Below, piece by piece: positions 9,127 through 17,902 of a DNA stretch of 64,000 nt. Source of the DNA: Microbacterium pullorum (GTDB lineage: Bacteria > Actinomycetota > Actinomycetes > Actinomycetales > Microbacteriaceae); NCBI RefSeq assembly GCF_014836535.1, contig NZ_JACSQP010000005.1, forward strand, positions 186,001-250,000. The letters run 5' to 3'. Made by a program: the position numbers and the translations under genes. Each line of letters opens with the position of its first letter. Position 1 is the stretch's first letter. Under the pieces are notes generated by a model, which worked only from the letters and a program-made list of their open reading frames with translations, did not search any database and was not told the DNA's origin.

Positions 9127-10148
9127 GCGTGCAGCAGATCGTCGCGGGCAGGCGGCATCGTCAACGCCGTCATGCGCTCGTGACGGGCGTGCTCGTGGCG
9201 TTGATCGCGGTCGTCTACGCGGTCACGCTCATGGTCGGGAAGACCTTCTACTCCCCCGCCGAGGTGCTCGCCGTGGTCTTCGGCGAAACCGTCCCGGGAG
9301 CGTCATTCACGGTCGGCGAGCTGCGCCTGCCGCGCGCGACGCTCGCCCTGTTCGCCGGCTTCGCCTTCGGCATCGCGGGCGCCACCTTCCAGACGCTGCT
9401 GCGCAACCCGCTCGCCTCCCCCGACATCATCGGCATCTCCTCGGGCGCCAGCGCCGCCGCTGTGTTCGGCATCATCGTGCTGTCGCTCGACGAGACGGCG
9501 GTCTCGCTGCTGGCCCTCGGCGGGGCGCTGCTGACGGCCGCGGCGATCTACCTGCTCTCCAACCGCGGTGGGTTCGCCGGCACCCGGTTGATCCTCATCG
9601 GCATCGGCGTCGCCGCGATGCTCGACAGCGCTGTGACCTATGTGCTGTCGCGGGCGGCGGCCTGGGACCTGCAGACGGCGATGCAGTGGCTCGCCGGCAG
9701 CCTCAACGGCGCGACCTGGCCGGGCGTGCTGCCTGTCGCGCTGTCGTGCCTGCTGCTGGTACCCGTCATGCTCAGCCAGAACCGCAGCCTGGGCGCGCTG
9801 CGCCTGGGCGACGACTCCGCCGCGGGCCTCGGGGTCGACGTCCGTCGCACCCGCGTGCTGCTGATCGTGGGCGCGGTCACCCTTCTCGCCTTCGCCACCG
9901 CCGCCGCCGGCCCCATCGCCTTCGTCGCGTTCATGGCCGGACCCATCGCCGCCCGCATCGTCGGCGCCGGGGCGTCACCGCTGCTGCCCGCCGGGCTCGT
10001 CGGGGCGCTCCTCGTGCTCGCGGCCGACCTCATCGGCCAGTTCGCGTTCGACAACCGCTACCCGGTCGGCGTGGTGACGGGCGTGCTCGGCGCTCCGTAC
10101 CTCATCTACCTCCTCATCAGGACCAACCGCTCGGGAGGCTCACTGTGA
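9123..10148 (+). CDS. Iron-siderophore ABC transporter permease (FecCD family), second subunit
   Basis: A 341-residue FecCD-family permease with the same markers as its neighbour: LRLPRATLALFAG, RNPLASPDIIGISSGAS and AGPIAFVAFMAGPIA. Together the two permeases would form a heterodimer with about ten helices each. Translation is coupled by four-base GTGA overlaps at both ends, to the first permease and to the ATPase gene. Confidence 0.9.
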   Translation: MSVQQIVAGRRHRQRRHALVTGVLVALIAVVYAVTLMVGKTFYSPAEVLAVVFGETVPGASFTVGELRLPRATLALFAGFAFGIAGATFQTLLRNPLASPDIIGISSGASAAAVFGIIVLSLDETAVSLLALGGALLTAAAIYLLSNRGGFAGTRLILIGIGVAAMLDSAVTYVLSRAAAWDLQTAMQWLAGSLNGATWPGVLPVALSCLLLVPVMLSQNRSLGALRLGDDSAAGLGVDVRRTRVLLIVGAVTLLAFATAAAGPIAFVAFMAGPIAARIVGAGASPLLPAGLVGALLVLAADLIGQFAFDNRYPVGVVTGVLGAPYLIYLLIRTNRSGGSL

Positions 10149-11002
10149 GCACCACCCACACCCTCGCCGCCGACGGCCTCACTCTCGCGTACGGTGACCG
10201 CGTCGTGATCGAGGGTCTCGACCTCGAGATCCCGCCGGGACGCATCACCGCGATCGTCGGGGCGAACGGCTGCGGCAAGTCCACGCTGCTGCGCGCGCTC
10301 GCCCGGCTGGTCGCGCCCCGGTCGGGTCAGGTGCTGCTGGACGGCCAGTCGCTGCGCGGCAGGCCGACGAAGGAGATCGCCCGCACCCTCGGACTCCTCC
10401 CGCAGAGTCCCACCGCGCCCGAGGGCATCGCGGTGGCCGACCTCGTCGGCCGCGGGCGGCATCCGCATCAGAAGATGCTCGCGCGGTGGAGCGAGCGCGA
10501 CTACGCCGTCGTCGCGCAGGCCCTGGCGGACACCGGCATCGCCGACCTCGCTGACCGGGCCGTCGACGAACTGTCGGGCGGTCAGCGACAGCGCGTGTGG
10601 ATCGCGATGGCGCTCGCGCAGGAGACCGACGTGCTGCTGCTGGACGAGCCGACCACGTTCCTCGACGTCGCCCACCAGATCGAGGTGCTCGACCTGCTCA
10701 CCGATCTCAACCGCGACCGCGGCACGACGATCGTCATGGTGCTGCACGACATCAACCTCGCCGCCCGCTACGCCGACCACGTCTTCGCGGTGCGCGCGGG
10801 ACGGATCGTCGCGAGTGGCGCGCCGAGCGAGGTCATCACCGACGCGCTCATTCGCGAGGTCTTCGACCTCGATTGCGTCGTGGTCCCCGACCCCGTCTCG
10901 GGCGCACCCATCGTGCTCCCCCGCGGCCGCCACCACGTGCGGCCGCTCGCGGGCAGCCTCGACGACGCCCCCGATCCCACTGACCCCCGGAGTCCCCGAT
11001 GA
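10145..11002 (+). CDS. Iron-siderophore ABC transporter, ATP-binding protein
   Basis: A 285-residue ABC ATPase that would power the siderophore importer. It shows Walker A GANGCGKST (39-47), the Q-loop in LLPQSPTAPEG, signature LSGGQRQRVWIAMAL, Walker B VLLLDEPTTFLD and the switch histidine in VLHDINLA. The H-loop wording is that of FecE/FhuC-type ATPases. The C-terminus carries a polar tail of about 30 residues. GTG start overlapping the second permease; its stop overlaps the next ATG. Confidence 0.92.
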   Translation: MSTTHTLAADGLTLAYGDRVVIEGLDLEIPPGRITAIVGANGCGKSTLLRALARLVAPRSGQVLLDGQSLRGRPTKEIARTLGLLPQSPTAPEGIAVADLVGRGRHPHQKMLARWSERDYAVVAQALADTGIADLADRAVDELSGGQRQRVWIAMALAQETDVLLLDEPTTFLDVAHQIEVLDLLTDLNRDRGTTIVMVLHDINLAARYADHVFAVRAGRIVASGAPSEVITDALIREVFDLDCVVVPDPVSGAPIVLPRGRHHVRPLAGSLDDAPDPTDPRSPR

Positions 11003-11904
11003 GCGCGCCCGCCGACACCTCCCGCTTCTTCCGCGCTCGGGTGAGCTCGATCACCGATCTGACCCCGAGTTTCCGCCGCTTCACCTTCACGGGCGACGAC
11101 CTGGCCGAGTACGGCGACACCGGCTTCGACCAGCGGGTGAAGGTGGTCTTCCCGACCCCGACGGTGTCGTTGGATGCCATGCCCACCGGTTCCGACTGGT
11201 ATCTGCAGTGGCGGGAGCTGCCCGAAGACGACCGACCGCCGTTTCGCACCTACACCACCCGCGCCGTGCGGCCCGAGTCCCGCGAGGTCGACATCGACAT
11301 GGTCGCGCACGATGTGATCGGACCGGCATCCGCCTGGATCGACCGTGCCGTCATCGGCGACGAGGTGCTCATCTACGCACCCACCACCGCCCACACCGGG
11401 GTGAGCTTCGGCATCGACTTCGTCCCGCCCGCGCAGACCGACGCCATGCTGCTCGTGGGCGACGAAACAGCCGCGCCCGCCCTTGCGGTGATCCTCGAGC
11501 AGCTGCCGGCCGAGGCGCGTGGCGTCGTGGTGCTCGAGGTGCCCGACGAAGCGGATGCCGCTTACCTCCCCCGCCACCGCGGTTTCGAGTACCACGTGAG
11601 CGCCCGCAGCGGCGACCGGCACGAGCACCTGCTGTCGTCTGTCGCGACGGCCGCGTCGCGCCTGGCGCCGGCGGGCCGCGGCGCCGAGGTCGAAGAGATC
11701 GACGTCGACACCGAGATCCTGTGGGAGGTCCCCCGCACCGCGAAGGGCGGCGCCGCCCTCAAGAGTGCGCCGCTGTACGCGTGGCTTGCGGGCGAGTCTG
11801 GTGTCATCAAGACCCTGCGCCGCCAGCTCGTGTCGGAGCAGGGCGTCGACCGTCGCGCGGTCGCGTTCATGGGCTACTGGCGACAGGGCAAAGCCGAGAA
11901 CTGA
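10999..11904 (+). CDS. Siderophore-interacting FAD-binding protein (SIP family)
   Basis: A 301-residue protein of the ViuB/SIP family. These flavoproteins reduce the imported ferric siderophore so that iron is freed in the cytoplasm. Seen here: RTYTTRAVR, the flavin-binding motif of the family, then LVGDETAAPALAVILEQLP in shortened form GDETAAPA, and a C-terminal AFMGYWR. It is translationally coupled to the ATPase gene by ATGA and closes the iron operon, which supports reductive iron release as its role. Confidence 0.9.
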   Translation: MSAPADTSRFFRARVSSITDLTPSFRRFTFTGDDLAEYGDTGFDQRVKVVFPTPTVSLDAMPTGSDWYLQWRELPEDDRPPFRTYTTRAVRPESREVDIDMVAHDVIGPASAWIDRAVIGDEVLIYAPTTAHTGVSFGIDFVPPAQTDAMLLVGDETAAPALAVILEQLPAEARGVVVLEVPDEADAAYLPRHRGFEYHVSARSGDRHEHLLSSVATAASRLAPAGRGAEVEEIDVDTEILWEVPRTAKGGAALKSAPLYAWLAGESGVIKTLRRQLVSEQGVDRRAVAFMGYWRQGKAEN

Positions 11905-11974
11905 GCCTGGTCGGGCGCGCGGTCACGCCCACGGCGCGGCGCCGCGCGCCCCACTGGTCGCGTGTTCGCCACGG

Positions 11975-12517
11975 CTTCGGAGAAAGCCACCGCATCGGAC
12001 CGAAACCCCCGATCGGATCCGAAGCACGGTCGATCCCCGAAGAACCGGCGACGCGGATGCCACAGCACCCCCGCCCCGTCACCGCAACTTCGGAGATAGC
12101 CACCGCATCGGACCGAAACCCCCGATTCGCTCCGAAATACGGTCGATCCCCGAAGAACCGGCGAACACGGATGCCACCTCACGCGGCTCGCACGCCAGCA
12201 GACCCCCTGCACGGGGAGCGACGCGAGGCGGCGGCATCCGATCCCCTCCATCGCCACAGCCTCGGATATCGCCACAGCGTCGGACCGAAACCCCCCGTCC
12301 GCTCCGAAGAACCGCAGATCCCCGAAGAACCGGCGAACACGGATGCCACCACACGCGGCTCGCGCCCCGGCAGACCGCCGCACGGCGCGCGACGCTGCGC
12401 CACGGCATCCCCCCACCCCGTCACCGCCACTTCGGAGATAGCCACACCCTCGGGCCGAAGCTCCCGATCCCCTCCGAGGAACCGTCGAACTCCGAAGAAC
12501 CGGCAATGACGGATGCC
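11975..12517. repeat. Array of four nested inverted-repeat elements (about 87 bp each)
   Basis: The 674 bases between the SIP gene and the MFS gene hold no credible gene; the open frames over it are by-products of GC content. Instead there are four related copies at 11975-12061, 12088-12175, 12261-12347 and 12430-12517. Each begins near CTTCGGAGATAGCCAC, has an inner pair TCGGA...TCCGA, then GATCCCCGAAGAACCGGC and ends in CGGATGCC. Start and end form an imperfect outer inverted repeat. The linkers between copies two, three and four are also alike (CACGCGGCTCGC...), so the larger unit is about 170 bp. Two further copies lie at 22.2-22.6 kb. Confidence 0.8.
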
Positions 12518-12578
12518 GCAGCGACCGACACCGCAGCGACCGACACCGCGGCCGCCGCAGGCCGCGACACGCCCAGCC

Positions 12579-13994
12579 TCAGCCGCGCGCGGCCTCCTGC
12601 GCGTGCCCGAGGCGCAGCCCGGGAACGAGAGCGAGCACCGACAGCCCGGCGGCGATCGCGAAGACGACCGGGAAGCCCGCCCCGGTGCCGGCCAGCGCGG
12701 TGAATGCGATGCCCATGGTCGCGATCACCACGGCCGCACCGACCGAGTCCGAGATCGACAGGGCGGAGGAGTTGAAGCCCTGGTTCTGCGGCGTCGAGTA
12801 GGCCAGCGTCAGCACCGTGAGCCGCGGGTACATCAGTCCCATGCCCGCGCCCGCCAGCGACCAGCCCGCCACCAGGACGAACGGGTCGAGGTGCCAGAGC
12901 GCGGTCGCCCCGGCGATCGTGACCGCGGCGAACAGCAGCGCCGTGCCGATCATCGTGATGCGGGCGTTGCCGAGCAGGTCGCCCCAGCGCCCCTGAACCC
13001 ACGCGCCCAGCGCCCACAGCAGCGCGGCGGCGGTCAGGCCGAATCCCGCCCACACCGGCGAGAAGCCGTACTCGTCGATCAGCAGCTTCGGCACGTAGAT
13101 CTCGGCCCCGAACAGCGCGCCGGCGATGAGCGCGCGCATCAGCACGACGCTCGGCAGGCCGCGTCCGCCGGTGAGCGTCCGCCGCGGCAGCAGCGGGCGC
13201 ACCGTGGCGACGACGACCACCACGGATGCCACGACCACCAGCGGCGTGAACCGGCCGGCCTCCCCGGCGAGGCTGAGTGCGAGCGCCCCCGCAGCGACCA
13301 GGGTCGCCCACGCCAGGCGTCGCGCGACCGGTGAGCGGTCGGGATGCGTCGTGGTCAGGTCGCTCCCGCGCAGCCGCGCCCAGACCAGGGCGAACGCGAC
13401 GAAGGTGAGCGCGGCCACGCCGAGGAACACCCACCGCCAGTGCAGGTACTCCGCGACGGCACCGGCCAGCACCGGCCCGATCAGCGAGGGCACCACCCAG
13501 GCGGCGGAGAAGGCCGCGAACACGCGTCCGTGCAGCGTCGCGGGGTAGATGCGCGCCACCACGACGTACAGGGCGACGGTCTGCCCGCCGGTGCCGAGTC
13601 CCTGCAGCAGCCTGCCCGCGACGAGCACCTCCATGGTGGGCGCGAGCCCGGCGACCACCAAGCCCGCGGCGAACAGCACGACGGCGGTCGTGAGCGGCCC
13701 CACCGGGTTGGAGCGGTCGCACCAGGCACCGACGGCGACCATGCCGATGACGCTCGTCGCGAGCGTCGCGGAGAAGGCGACGGCGTACAAAGCCTCCCCG
13801 TCGAGGTCGGCGCTGACGACCGGCATCACGGTGGTGACGGCGAGGGCCTGTGTCGCGGCGAGGAAGATCATTGCGACCGCCCCGAGCGTCACCCACACAT
13901 AGCGCGGCGCCCAGATGCCGCCGCCCGAGGCTCCCGAACCGGGTACACCGGATGCCGCGGCATCCGTCCCCGGCGTGCCGGACCTGCCGTTCAC
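12579..13994 (-). CDS. MFS transporter (drug-exporter type)
   Basis: A 471-residue polytopic membrane protein of the major facilitator superfamily, with at least twelve hydrophobic segments after a disordered Gly/Ser-rich N-terminus of about 28 residues. Family marks: VTTVMPVVSADL after helix 1, WCDRSNPVGPL in the first cytoplasmic loop, and GRLLQGLGTGGQTV, close to the motif of multidrug exporters. The substrate is unknown. The GTG start overlaps the stop of the upstream MalY-like gene by four bases, so the two form one operon. Confidence 0.8.
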   Translation of the reverse strand: MNGRSGTPGTDAAASGVPGSGASGGGIWAPRYVWVTLGAVAMIFLAATQALAVTTVMPVVSADLDGEALYAVAFSATLATSVIGMVAVGAWCDRSNPVGPLTTAVVLFAAGLVVAGLAPTMEVLVAGRLLQGLGTGGQTVALYVVVARIYPATLHGRVFAAFSAAWVVPSLIGPVLAGAVAEYLHWRWVFLGVAALTFVAFALVWARLRGSDLTTTHPDRSPVARRLAWATLVAAGALALSLAGEAGRFTPLVVVASVVVVVATVRPLLPRRTLTGGRGLPSVVLMRALIAGALFGAEIYVPKLLIDEYGFSPVWAGFGLTAAALLWALGAWVQGRWGDLLGNARITMIGTALLFAAVTIAGATALWHLDPFVLVAGWSLAGAGMGLMYPRLTVLTLAYSTPQNQGFNSSALSISDSVGAAVVIATMGIAFTALAGTGAGFPVVFAIAAGLSVLALVPGLRLGHAQEAARG

Positions 13995-15151
13995 GTGCGC
14001 ACGAGGGCGCCGATGCGCTCGATCGCCTCGCGCAGCACATCGGGCGAGCAGCCGAAGTTGATGCGTACGTGACCGACACCCTCGGCGCCGAACGCGGGCC
14101 CGTAGTGCAGCGCCACCTTCGCCTCGCGCAGGATCTTCACGGCCGGGTTGTCACCCCATCCGAGGGCACTCAGGTCGACCCACGCGAGAAAGCCCGCGTC
14201 AGGCATGCGGTAGCGAGCGCCCGGCACGTGTTCTTCGAGCAGGTCCGCCAGCAGCCGACGGTTCTCGTCGAGAGCCGCCAGCAGACTCCCGAGCCACGCA
14301 TCGCTCTCCGGCGCGAACGCCGCGACGTTGGAGAGGGCGCCGAACAGGCCGGTGCGCCACTCCACCTCGGCGGGGAGCGCATCGACGACCGCGGCGGTCT
14401 CCTCGGCCGCCGTCACCATCACGGCGCATTTGAGACCGGCGAGGTTGTAGGTCTTGCTCGCGCTGGTCACGGCGTAGCCGGTGCGCGCCGCGGCGGGCGA
14501 CGACGCCAGGTACGGCGTGAAGCGGATGCCGGGCTGCGTCAGCGGCGCGTGGATCTCGTCGCTGATGACGACGGCTCCGTACTCGGCGGCGAGGCCGGCC
14601 AGGGCCGCGAGCGTGTCACCGGAGTGCACGGTGCCGGTGGGGTTGTGCGGGTTGCACAGCAGCATCGCCCGCGCTCCCCCGGCGAAGGCGGCTTCGATGC
14701 CCGCCAGATCCAGCATCCAGCCGTCGCCGGTGTCCGCCAGGGCGACGCGTTCGACGGTGCCGCCAGCCTCGGTGATGCAGTCCGCGAACGGCGGGTAGAC
14801 CGGCGGGGTGATGACGACGCGGTCGCCCGGGGCGATCGTGGCGCGCAGCAGCTCGACGACGCCCGTCATGACGTCGGTCGTCGACCGCACGCGCGCGGGG
14901 GCGACGTCCCACTCCCACCGGCGCCGCGCATAGGCGCTGAAGGCGGCGCGGATGCCCGGGTCGGGCGGGGTGTACCCGGTGTCGCCGAGGGCGACCGCCC
15001 GAGCGAGCACGTCGGTGATGGCCGGCGCGAGGGGGAAGTCCAGTTCCGCCACGAACAGCGGCAGCACCTCGTCGGAGTAGGTGCGCCACTTGGTGCTGCT
15101 GCGCCGGCGAAGCTCGGCCAGGGGTGGGGCCTGCAGGGGGATGTGGGTCAC
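13991..15151 (-). CDS. MalY/PatB-type PLP-dependent C-S lyase or aminotransferase
   Basis: A 386-residue fold-type I PLP enzyme of the MalY/PatB group, which split cystathionine or cysteine conjugates to give homocysteine or a thiol, pyruvate and ammonia. Visible: KWRTYSDEVLPLFVAELDF (N-terminal family motif, key part FVAELDF), CNPHNPTG at 166-173, DEIHAPL, and the PLP lysine Lys233 in SASKTYNLAGLK. The start is GTG 15151 with a weak binding site. Cotranscribed with the MFS exporter, which could export a product; that is inference. Confidence 0.85.
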   Translation of the reverse strand: MTHIPLQAPPLAELRRRSSTKWRTYSDEVLPLFVAELDFPLAPAITDVLARAVALGDTGYTPPDPGIRAAFSAYARRRWEWDVAPARVRSTTDVMTGVVELLRATIAPGDRVVITPPVYPPFADCITEAGGTVERVALADTGDGWMLDLAGIEAAFAGGARAMLLCNPHNPTGTVHSGDTLAALAGLAAEYGAVVISDEIHAPLTQPGIRFTPYLASSPAAARTGYAVTSASKTYNLAGLKCAVMVTAAEETAAVVDALPAEVEWRTGLFGALSNVAAFAPESDAWLGSLLAALDENRRLLADLLEEHVPGARYRMPDAGFLAWVDLSALGWGDNPAVKILREAKVALHYGPAFGAEGVGHVRINFGCSPDVLREAIERIGALVRT

Positions 15152-15212
15152 GCTGTCGCCGTTCCATCGGGGATCGATGCGCGTGTGGCGCGCGTCTCCA
15201 CTGTGACATGCC

Positions 15213-15247
15213 GACGGGCCAACACCGTTGTGCGGTGTTGGCCCGTC
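15213..15247 (-). terminator. Strong hairpin downstream of the SUF operon
   Basis: A perfect 14-bp stem, GACGGGCCAACACC pairing with GGTGTTGGCCCGTC, around a 7-nt loop, lies just beyond the stop of the last SUF gene (15253). There is no U-run, as is common for actinobacterial terminators. It may also separate the operon from the MalY gene. Confidence 0.7.
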
Positions 15248-15252
15248 GCCGG

Positions 15253-15582
15253 TCAGATCGCGAAGCCGAGGGCTCGCATCATGTCCCGACCGTCGTCGGT
15301 GATGCGCTCAGGACCCCACGGCGGCATCCACACCCAGTTGATGCGGAAGCGCTGCACGACCTGGTCCAGCGACTGCGCGGTCTGCTCTTCGAGCACGTCG
15401 GTCAGCGGGCACCCGGCGGAGGTGAGCGTCATGTGGATGACGAGAGCGTCGTTCTCGTCATCCCAGGCCAGATCGTAGATGAGGCCGAGGTCCACGACGT
15501 TGATCCCGAGTTCCGGGTCCATCACGTCCTTGAGGGCTTCGATCACCTCTTCATACTTCTCCGGGGCGAGCGTGGCGGTCAT
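15253..15582 (-). CDS. sufT: Metal-sulfur cluster assembly factor (MIP18/SufT-like)
   Basis: A 109-residue protein of the MIP18 (DUF59) family that helps mature iron-sulfur proteins. It contains the family core DPELGINVVDLGLIYDL and the conserved TSAGCPL with the reactive cysteine; the C-terminus has WVWMPPWGPERIT, matching SufT-like proteins. It is the last gene of the SUF operon, nine bases after sufC. Confidence 0.88.
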   Translation of the reverse strand: MTATLAPEKYEEVIEALKDVMDPELGINVVDLGLIYDLAWDDENDALVIHMTLTSAGCPLTDVLEEQTAQSLDQVVQRFRINWVWMPPWGPERITDDGRDMMRALGFAI

Positions 15583-15591
15583 GAGGCGATC

Positions 15592-16362
15592 CTATGCATC
15601 GGTGGCGTCGGCGGGCTCGAGGTAGCGGTCGTAGCCTTCGCTCTCGAGACGGTCGGCCAGTTCGGGGCCGCCCTCTTCCGCGATGCGTCCCGCGACCATG
15701 ACGTGCACGAAGTCGGGGCGGATGTAGCGGAGGATGCGGGTGTAGTGGGTGATGAGCAGCACACCCAGGCCGGTGGCTTCCTTGGCGCGGTTGACGCCCT
15801 CGGACACGATCTTGAGCGCGTCGACGTCGAGGCCGGAGTCGGTCTCGTCGAGCACGGCGATCTTCGGCTTCAGCAGCTCGAGCTGAAGGATCTCGTGACG
15901 CTTCTTCTCGCCGCCCGAGAAGCCCTCGTTGACGTTGCGCTGGGCGAACTTCGAGTCCATGCGCAGGTTCTTCATGGCCTCCTTGACGTCCTTCGTCCAG
16001 GTGCGCAGCGCCGGAGCCTCGCCCTCGATCGCCGTCTTGGCGGTACGCAGGAAGTTCGTCACGGTGACGCCGGGGATCTCCACCGGGTACTGCATCGCGA
16101 GGAACACGCCGGCGCGGGCGCGCTCGTCGACGGTCATCGCCAGCACATCCTGGCCGTCGAAGGTGATGGAGCCCTCGGTGACGGTGTACTTCGGGTGGCC
16201 GGCGATCGTGTAGGCGAGCGTCGACTTGCCGGAGCCGTTGGGGCCCATGATGGCGTGGGTCTCACCGGTGCGGATGGTGAGGGTCACGCCGTTGAGGATG
16301 GGGGTCGTTCCCTCATCGGTCTCGACCGTCACGTGCAGGTCGCGGATCTCGAGGACAGACAT
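15592..16362 (-). CDS. sufC: Fe-S cluster assembly ATPase SufC
   Basis: A 256-residue ABC ATPase that works with SufB and SufD as the SufBC2D scaffold. Walker A GPNGSGKST is at 40-48, the signature is the SufC-specific FSGGEKKR, and Walker B is followed by DETDSGLDVDALK, the typical SufC D-loop wording. ATG 16362 is preceded by GAAGGAAG; the frame extends further upstream but into the Rieske gene. It lies two bases after the Rieske protein gene. Confidence 0.95.
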   Translation of the reverse strand: MSVLEIRDLHVTVETDEGTTPILNGVTLTIRTGETHAIMGPNGSGKSTLAYTIAGHPKYTVTEGSITFDGQDVLAMTVDERARAGVFLAMQYPVEIPGVTVTNFLRTAKTAIEGEAPALRTWTKDVKEAMKNLRMDSKFAQRNVNEGFSGGEKKRHEILQLELLKPKIAVLDETDSGLDVDALKIVSEGVNRAKEATGLGVLLITHYTRILRYIRPDFVHVMVAGRIAEEGGPELADRLESEGYDRYLEPADATDA

Positions 16363-16364
16363 TG

Positions 16365-16691
16365 TCAGACTTCCTTCTTCAGGTTCGGGTCGATGAGCAC
16401 ATCGTCGCCGTCGATCTGGACGACGTAGACGGGGACGGGCTCGTAAGCGGGGAGGTTGAGGGGGCGGCCGGTGCGCAGCGAGAACGCCGAGCCGTGAGCC
16501 CAGCATTCCAGGGTCTCGCCCTCGACGAAGCCCTCCGACAGCGAGATGTCGCCGTGCGTGCAGGTATCGCCGATCGCGTGCACTTCGCCGTTCGAGTCGA
16601 GCACGACCGCGATCGGCACGCCCTCCACCTCGACGCGACGGGCGGTGTCCTGCTCCAGCTCACTCAGCGCACATACGCGGGTCGCGGTCAT
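16365..16691 (-). CDS. Rieske [2Fe-2S] ferredoxin-like protein of the SUF operon
   Basis: A 108-residue soluble Rieske protein. The two cluster-binding boxes are CTHGDISL and CWAHGSAF. Databases usually call such proteins non-heme iron oxygenase ferredoxin subunit, but no oxygenase is nearby, and a Rieske gene between sufD and sufC is a common actinobacterial arrangement, so an electron-transfer role in cluster assembly is more plausible. ATGA overlap with sufD. Confidence 0.88.
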   Translation of the reverse strand: MTATRVCALSELEQDTARRVEVEGVPIAVVLDSNGEVHAIGDTCTHGDISLSEGFVEGETLECWAHGSAFSLRTGRPLNLPAYEPVPVYVVQIDGDDVLIDPNLKKEV

Positions 16692-17902
16692 GCCCGCTCC
16701 CCTGCTTCGAGCTCGTCGAGGATGGCTGCGGCGAGTTCCTCTTCGAGGGAGGGGATGCCGGTCTTCTGCACGATCTCGCCGAGGAAGCCGACCACCACGA
16801 GGCGACGGGCCTCCTGCTCGTCGATGCCACGAGCCTGCAGGTAGAACAGCTGCTCGTCGTCGAAGCGTCCGGTGGCGCTGGCGTGGCCGGCGCCCTGGAT
16901 GTCCCCGGTCTCGATCTCGAGGTTCGGGATCGACTCGGCACGGGCGCCGTCGGTGAGCACCAGGTTGCGGTTGGCCTCGTAGGAGTTGGTGCCGGTGGCA
17001 TCGGGCCCGATGAGCACGTCGCCGATCCAGACGCTGCGGGCGCTCTCACCCTGCAGCGCTCCCTTGTAGAGAACATCACCGGTGGTGTGCGGGCCCTTGT
17101 GGTGCATGAACACCTGGCTCTCCAGGTGCTGTCCGGCGTCGGAGAACGAGACGCCGTAGAGCTTGCACTCGGAACCGGACCCGGCCAGCTCCACCGACGG
17201 GTTCACGCGCACGACGCCGCCGCCGAGGCTGACCACGACGTGGGTGAGGCTGGCGTCGCGGTCGACGCGCGCCTGGTGGGATGCCACGTGCACGGCATCC
17301 TCCTCCCAGCGCTGCACCGACACGAGGTTCAGTCGAGCGCCGTCACGTACGATGATCTCGACGTTCTGCGCGTAGTGGGCGGCACCGGAGTGGTACAGCA
17401 GCACGGAGGCGGCGGAGTTCGGCATGGCCTCGACGATCAGGTGCGCCTGCGCGTGGCGCGGTGCGCCGTCAGCGCCACGCACGCCGGCCAGATCGATGCG
17501 GATCGTCTCTTCGACGACCGCGTCGCCGGGGATGCGCACGTGCAGCGCGTCGGTGCCGTTCTTCCACGCGAGGGCGGCGGGAAGGTCCTCCGGGCGGAAG
17601 AACTCGCCGCGCACCGGTGCATCGTGCCCGTGGGACGGGATGTGCATCCCGTCCGGGATCGACGCGACGTCGTAGGCGATCGCGTTGTCGGGGCCGGATT
17701 CGGTGTCCTCGTCGAGGAACACCGTGGCCAGGCGCGCGACCGGGGTGTGCTTCCAGTTGACCTCGCGGCCGGTGGGCACGCCGAAGTCGGCCGGGTCGAA
17801 CGACGTGGGTCGCTCGGAACGGGTCTGCACCGGCACGAACGCGGCGGCAGGGTCGATATGGCCCTCCGCACGAACGGCGGGGGCCTGAGTCGCTGTCGTC
17901 AT
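16688..17902 (-). CDS. sufD: Fe-S cluster assembly protein SufD
   Basis: A 404-residue SufD, a partner of SufB in the scaffold where sulfur and iron are joined. It is mostly a right-handed beta-helix; the C-terminal half has the SufB/D family stretch HKGPHTTGDVLYKGAL, SYEANRNLVL and RGIDEQEARRLVVVGFLGE. Its start shares one base with the sufB stop, so the genes are coupled. Confidence 0.93.
   Translation of the reverse strand: MTTATQAPAVRAEGHIDPAAAFVPVQTRSERPTSFDPADFGVPTGREVNWKHTPVARLATVFLDEDTESGPDNAIAYDVASIPDGMHIPSHGHDAPVRGEFFRPEDLPAALAWKNGTDALHVRIPGDAVVEETIRIDLAGVRGADGAPRHAQAHLIVEAMPNSAASVLLYHSGAAHYAQNVEIIVRDGARLNLVSVQRWEEDAVHVASHQARVDRDASLTHVVVSLGGGVVRVNPSVELAGSGSECKLYGVSFSDAGQHLESQVFMHHKGPHTTGDVLYKGALQGESARSVWIGDVLIGPDATGTNSYEANRNLVLTDGARAESIPNLEIETGDIQGAGHASATGRFDDEQLFYLQARGIDEQEARRLVVVGFLGEIVQKTGIPSLEEELAAAILDELEAGERA

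Noticed and set aside
11975..12517. Possible CRISPR array
   Set aside because: Copies are 87 bp, diverged, with linkers that resemble each other; there are no short identical repeats with unique spacers, and no cas genes.
11765..12703. Long open frames on both strands across the 12-kb gap
   Set aside because: They cover the repeat array in several frames at once, have Arg/Pro-rich translations without family similarity, no binding sites, and follow from GC-rich sequence lacking stop codons.
16365..16691. Ferredoxin subunit of a ring-hydroxylating dioxygenase
   Set aside because: No oxygenase or reductase subunit is nearby and the gene is embedded in the SUF operon.
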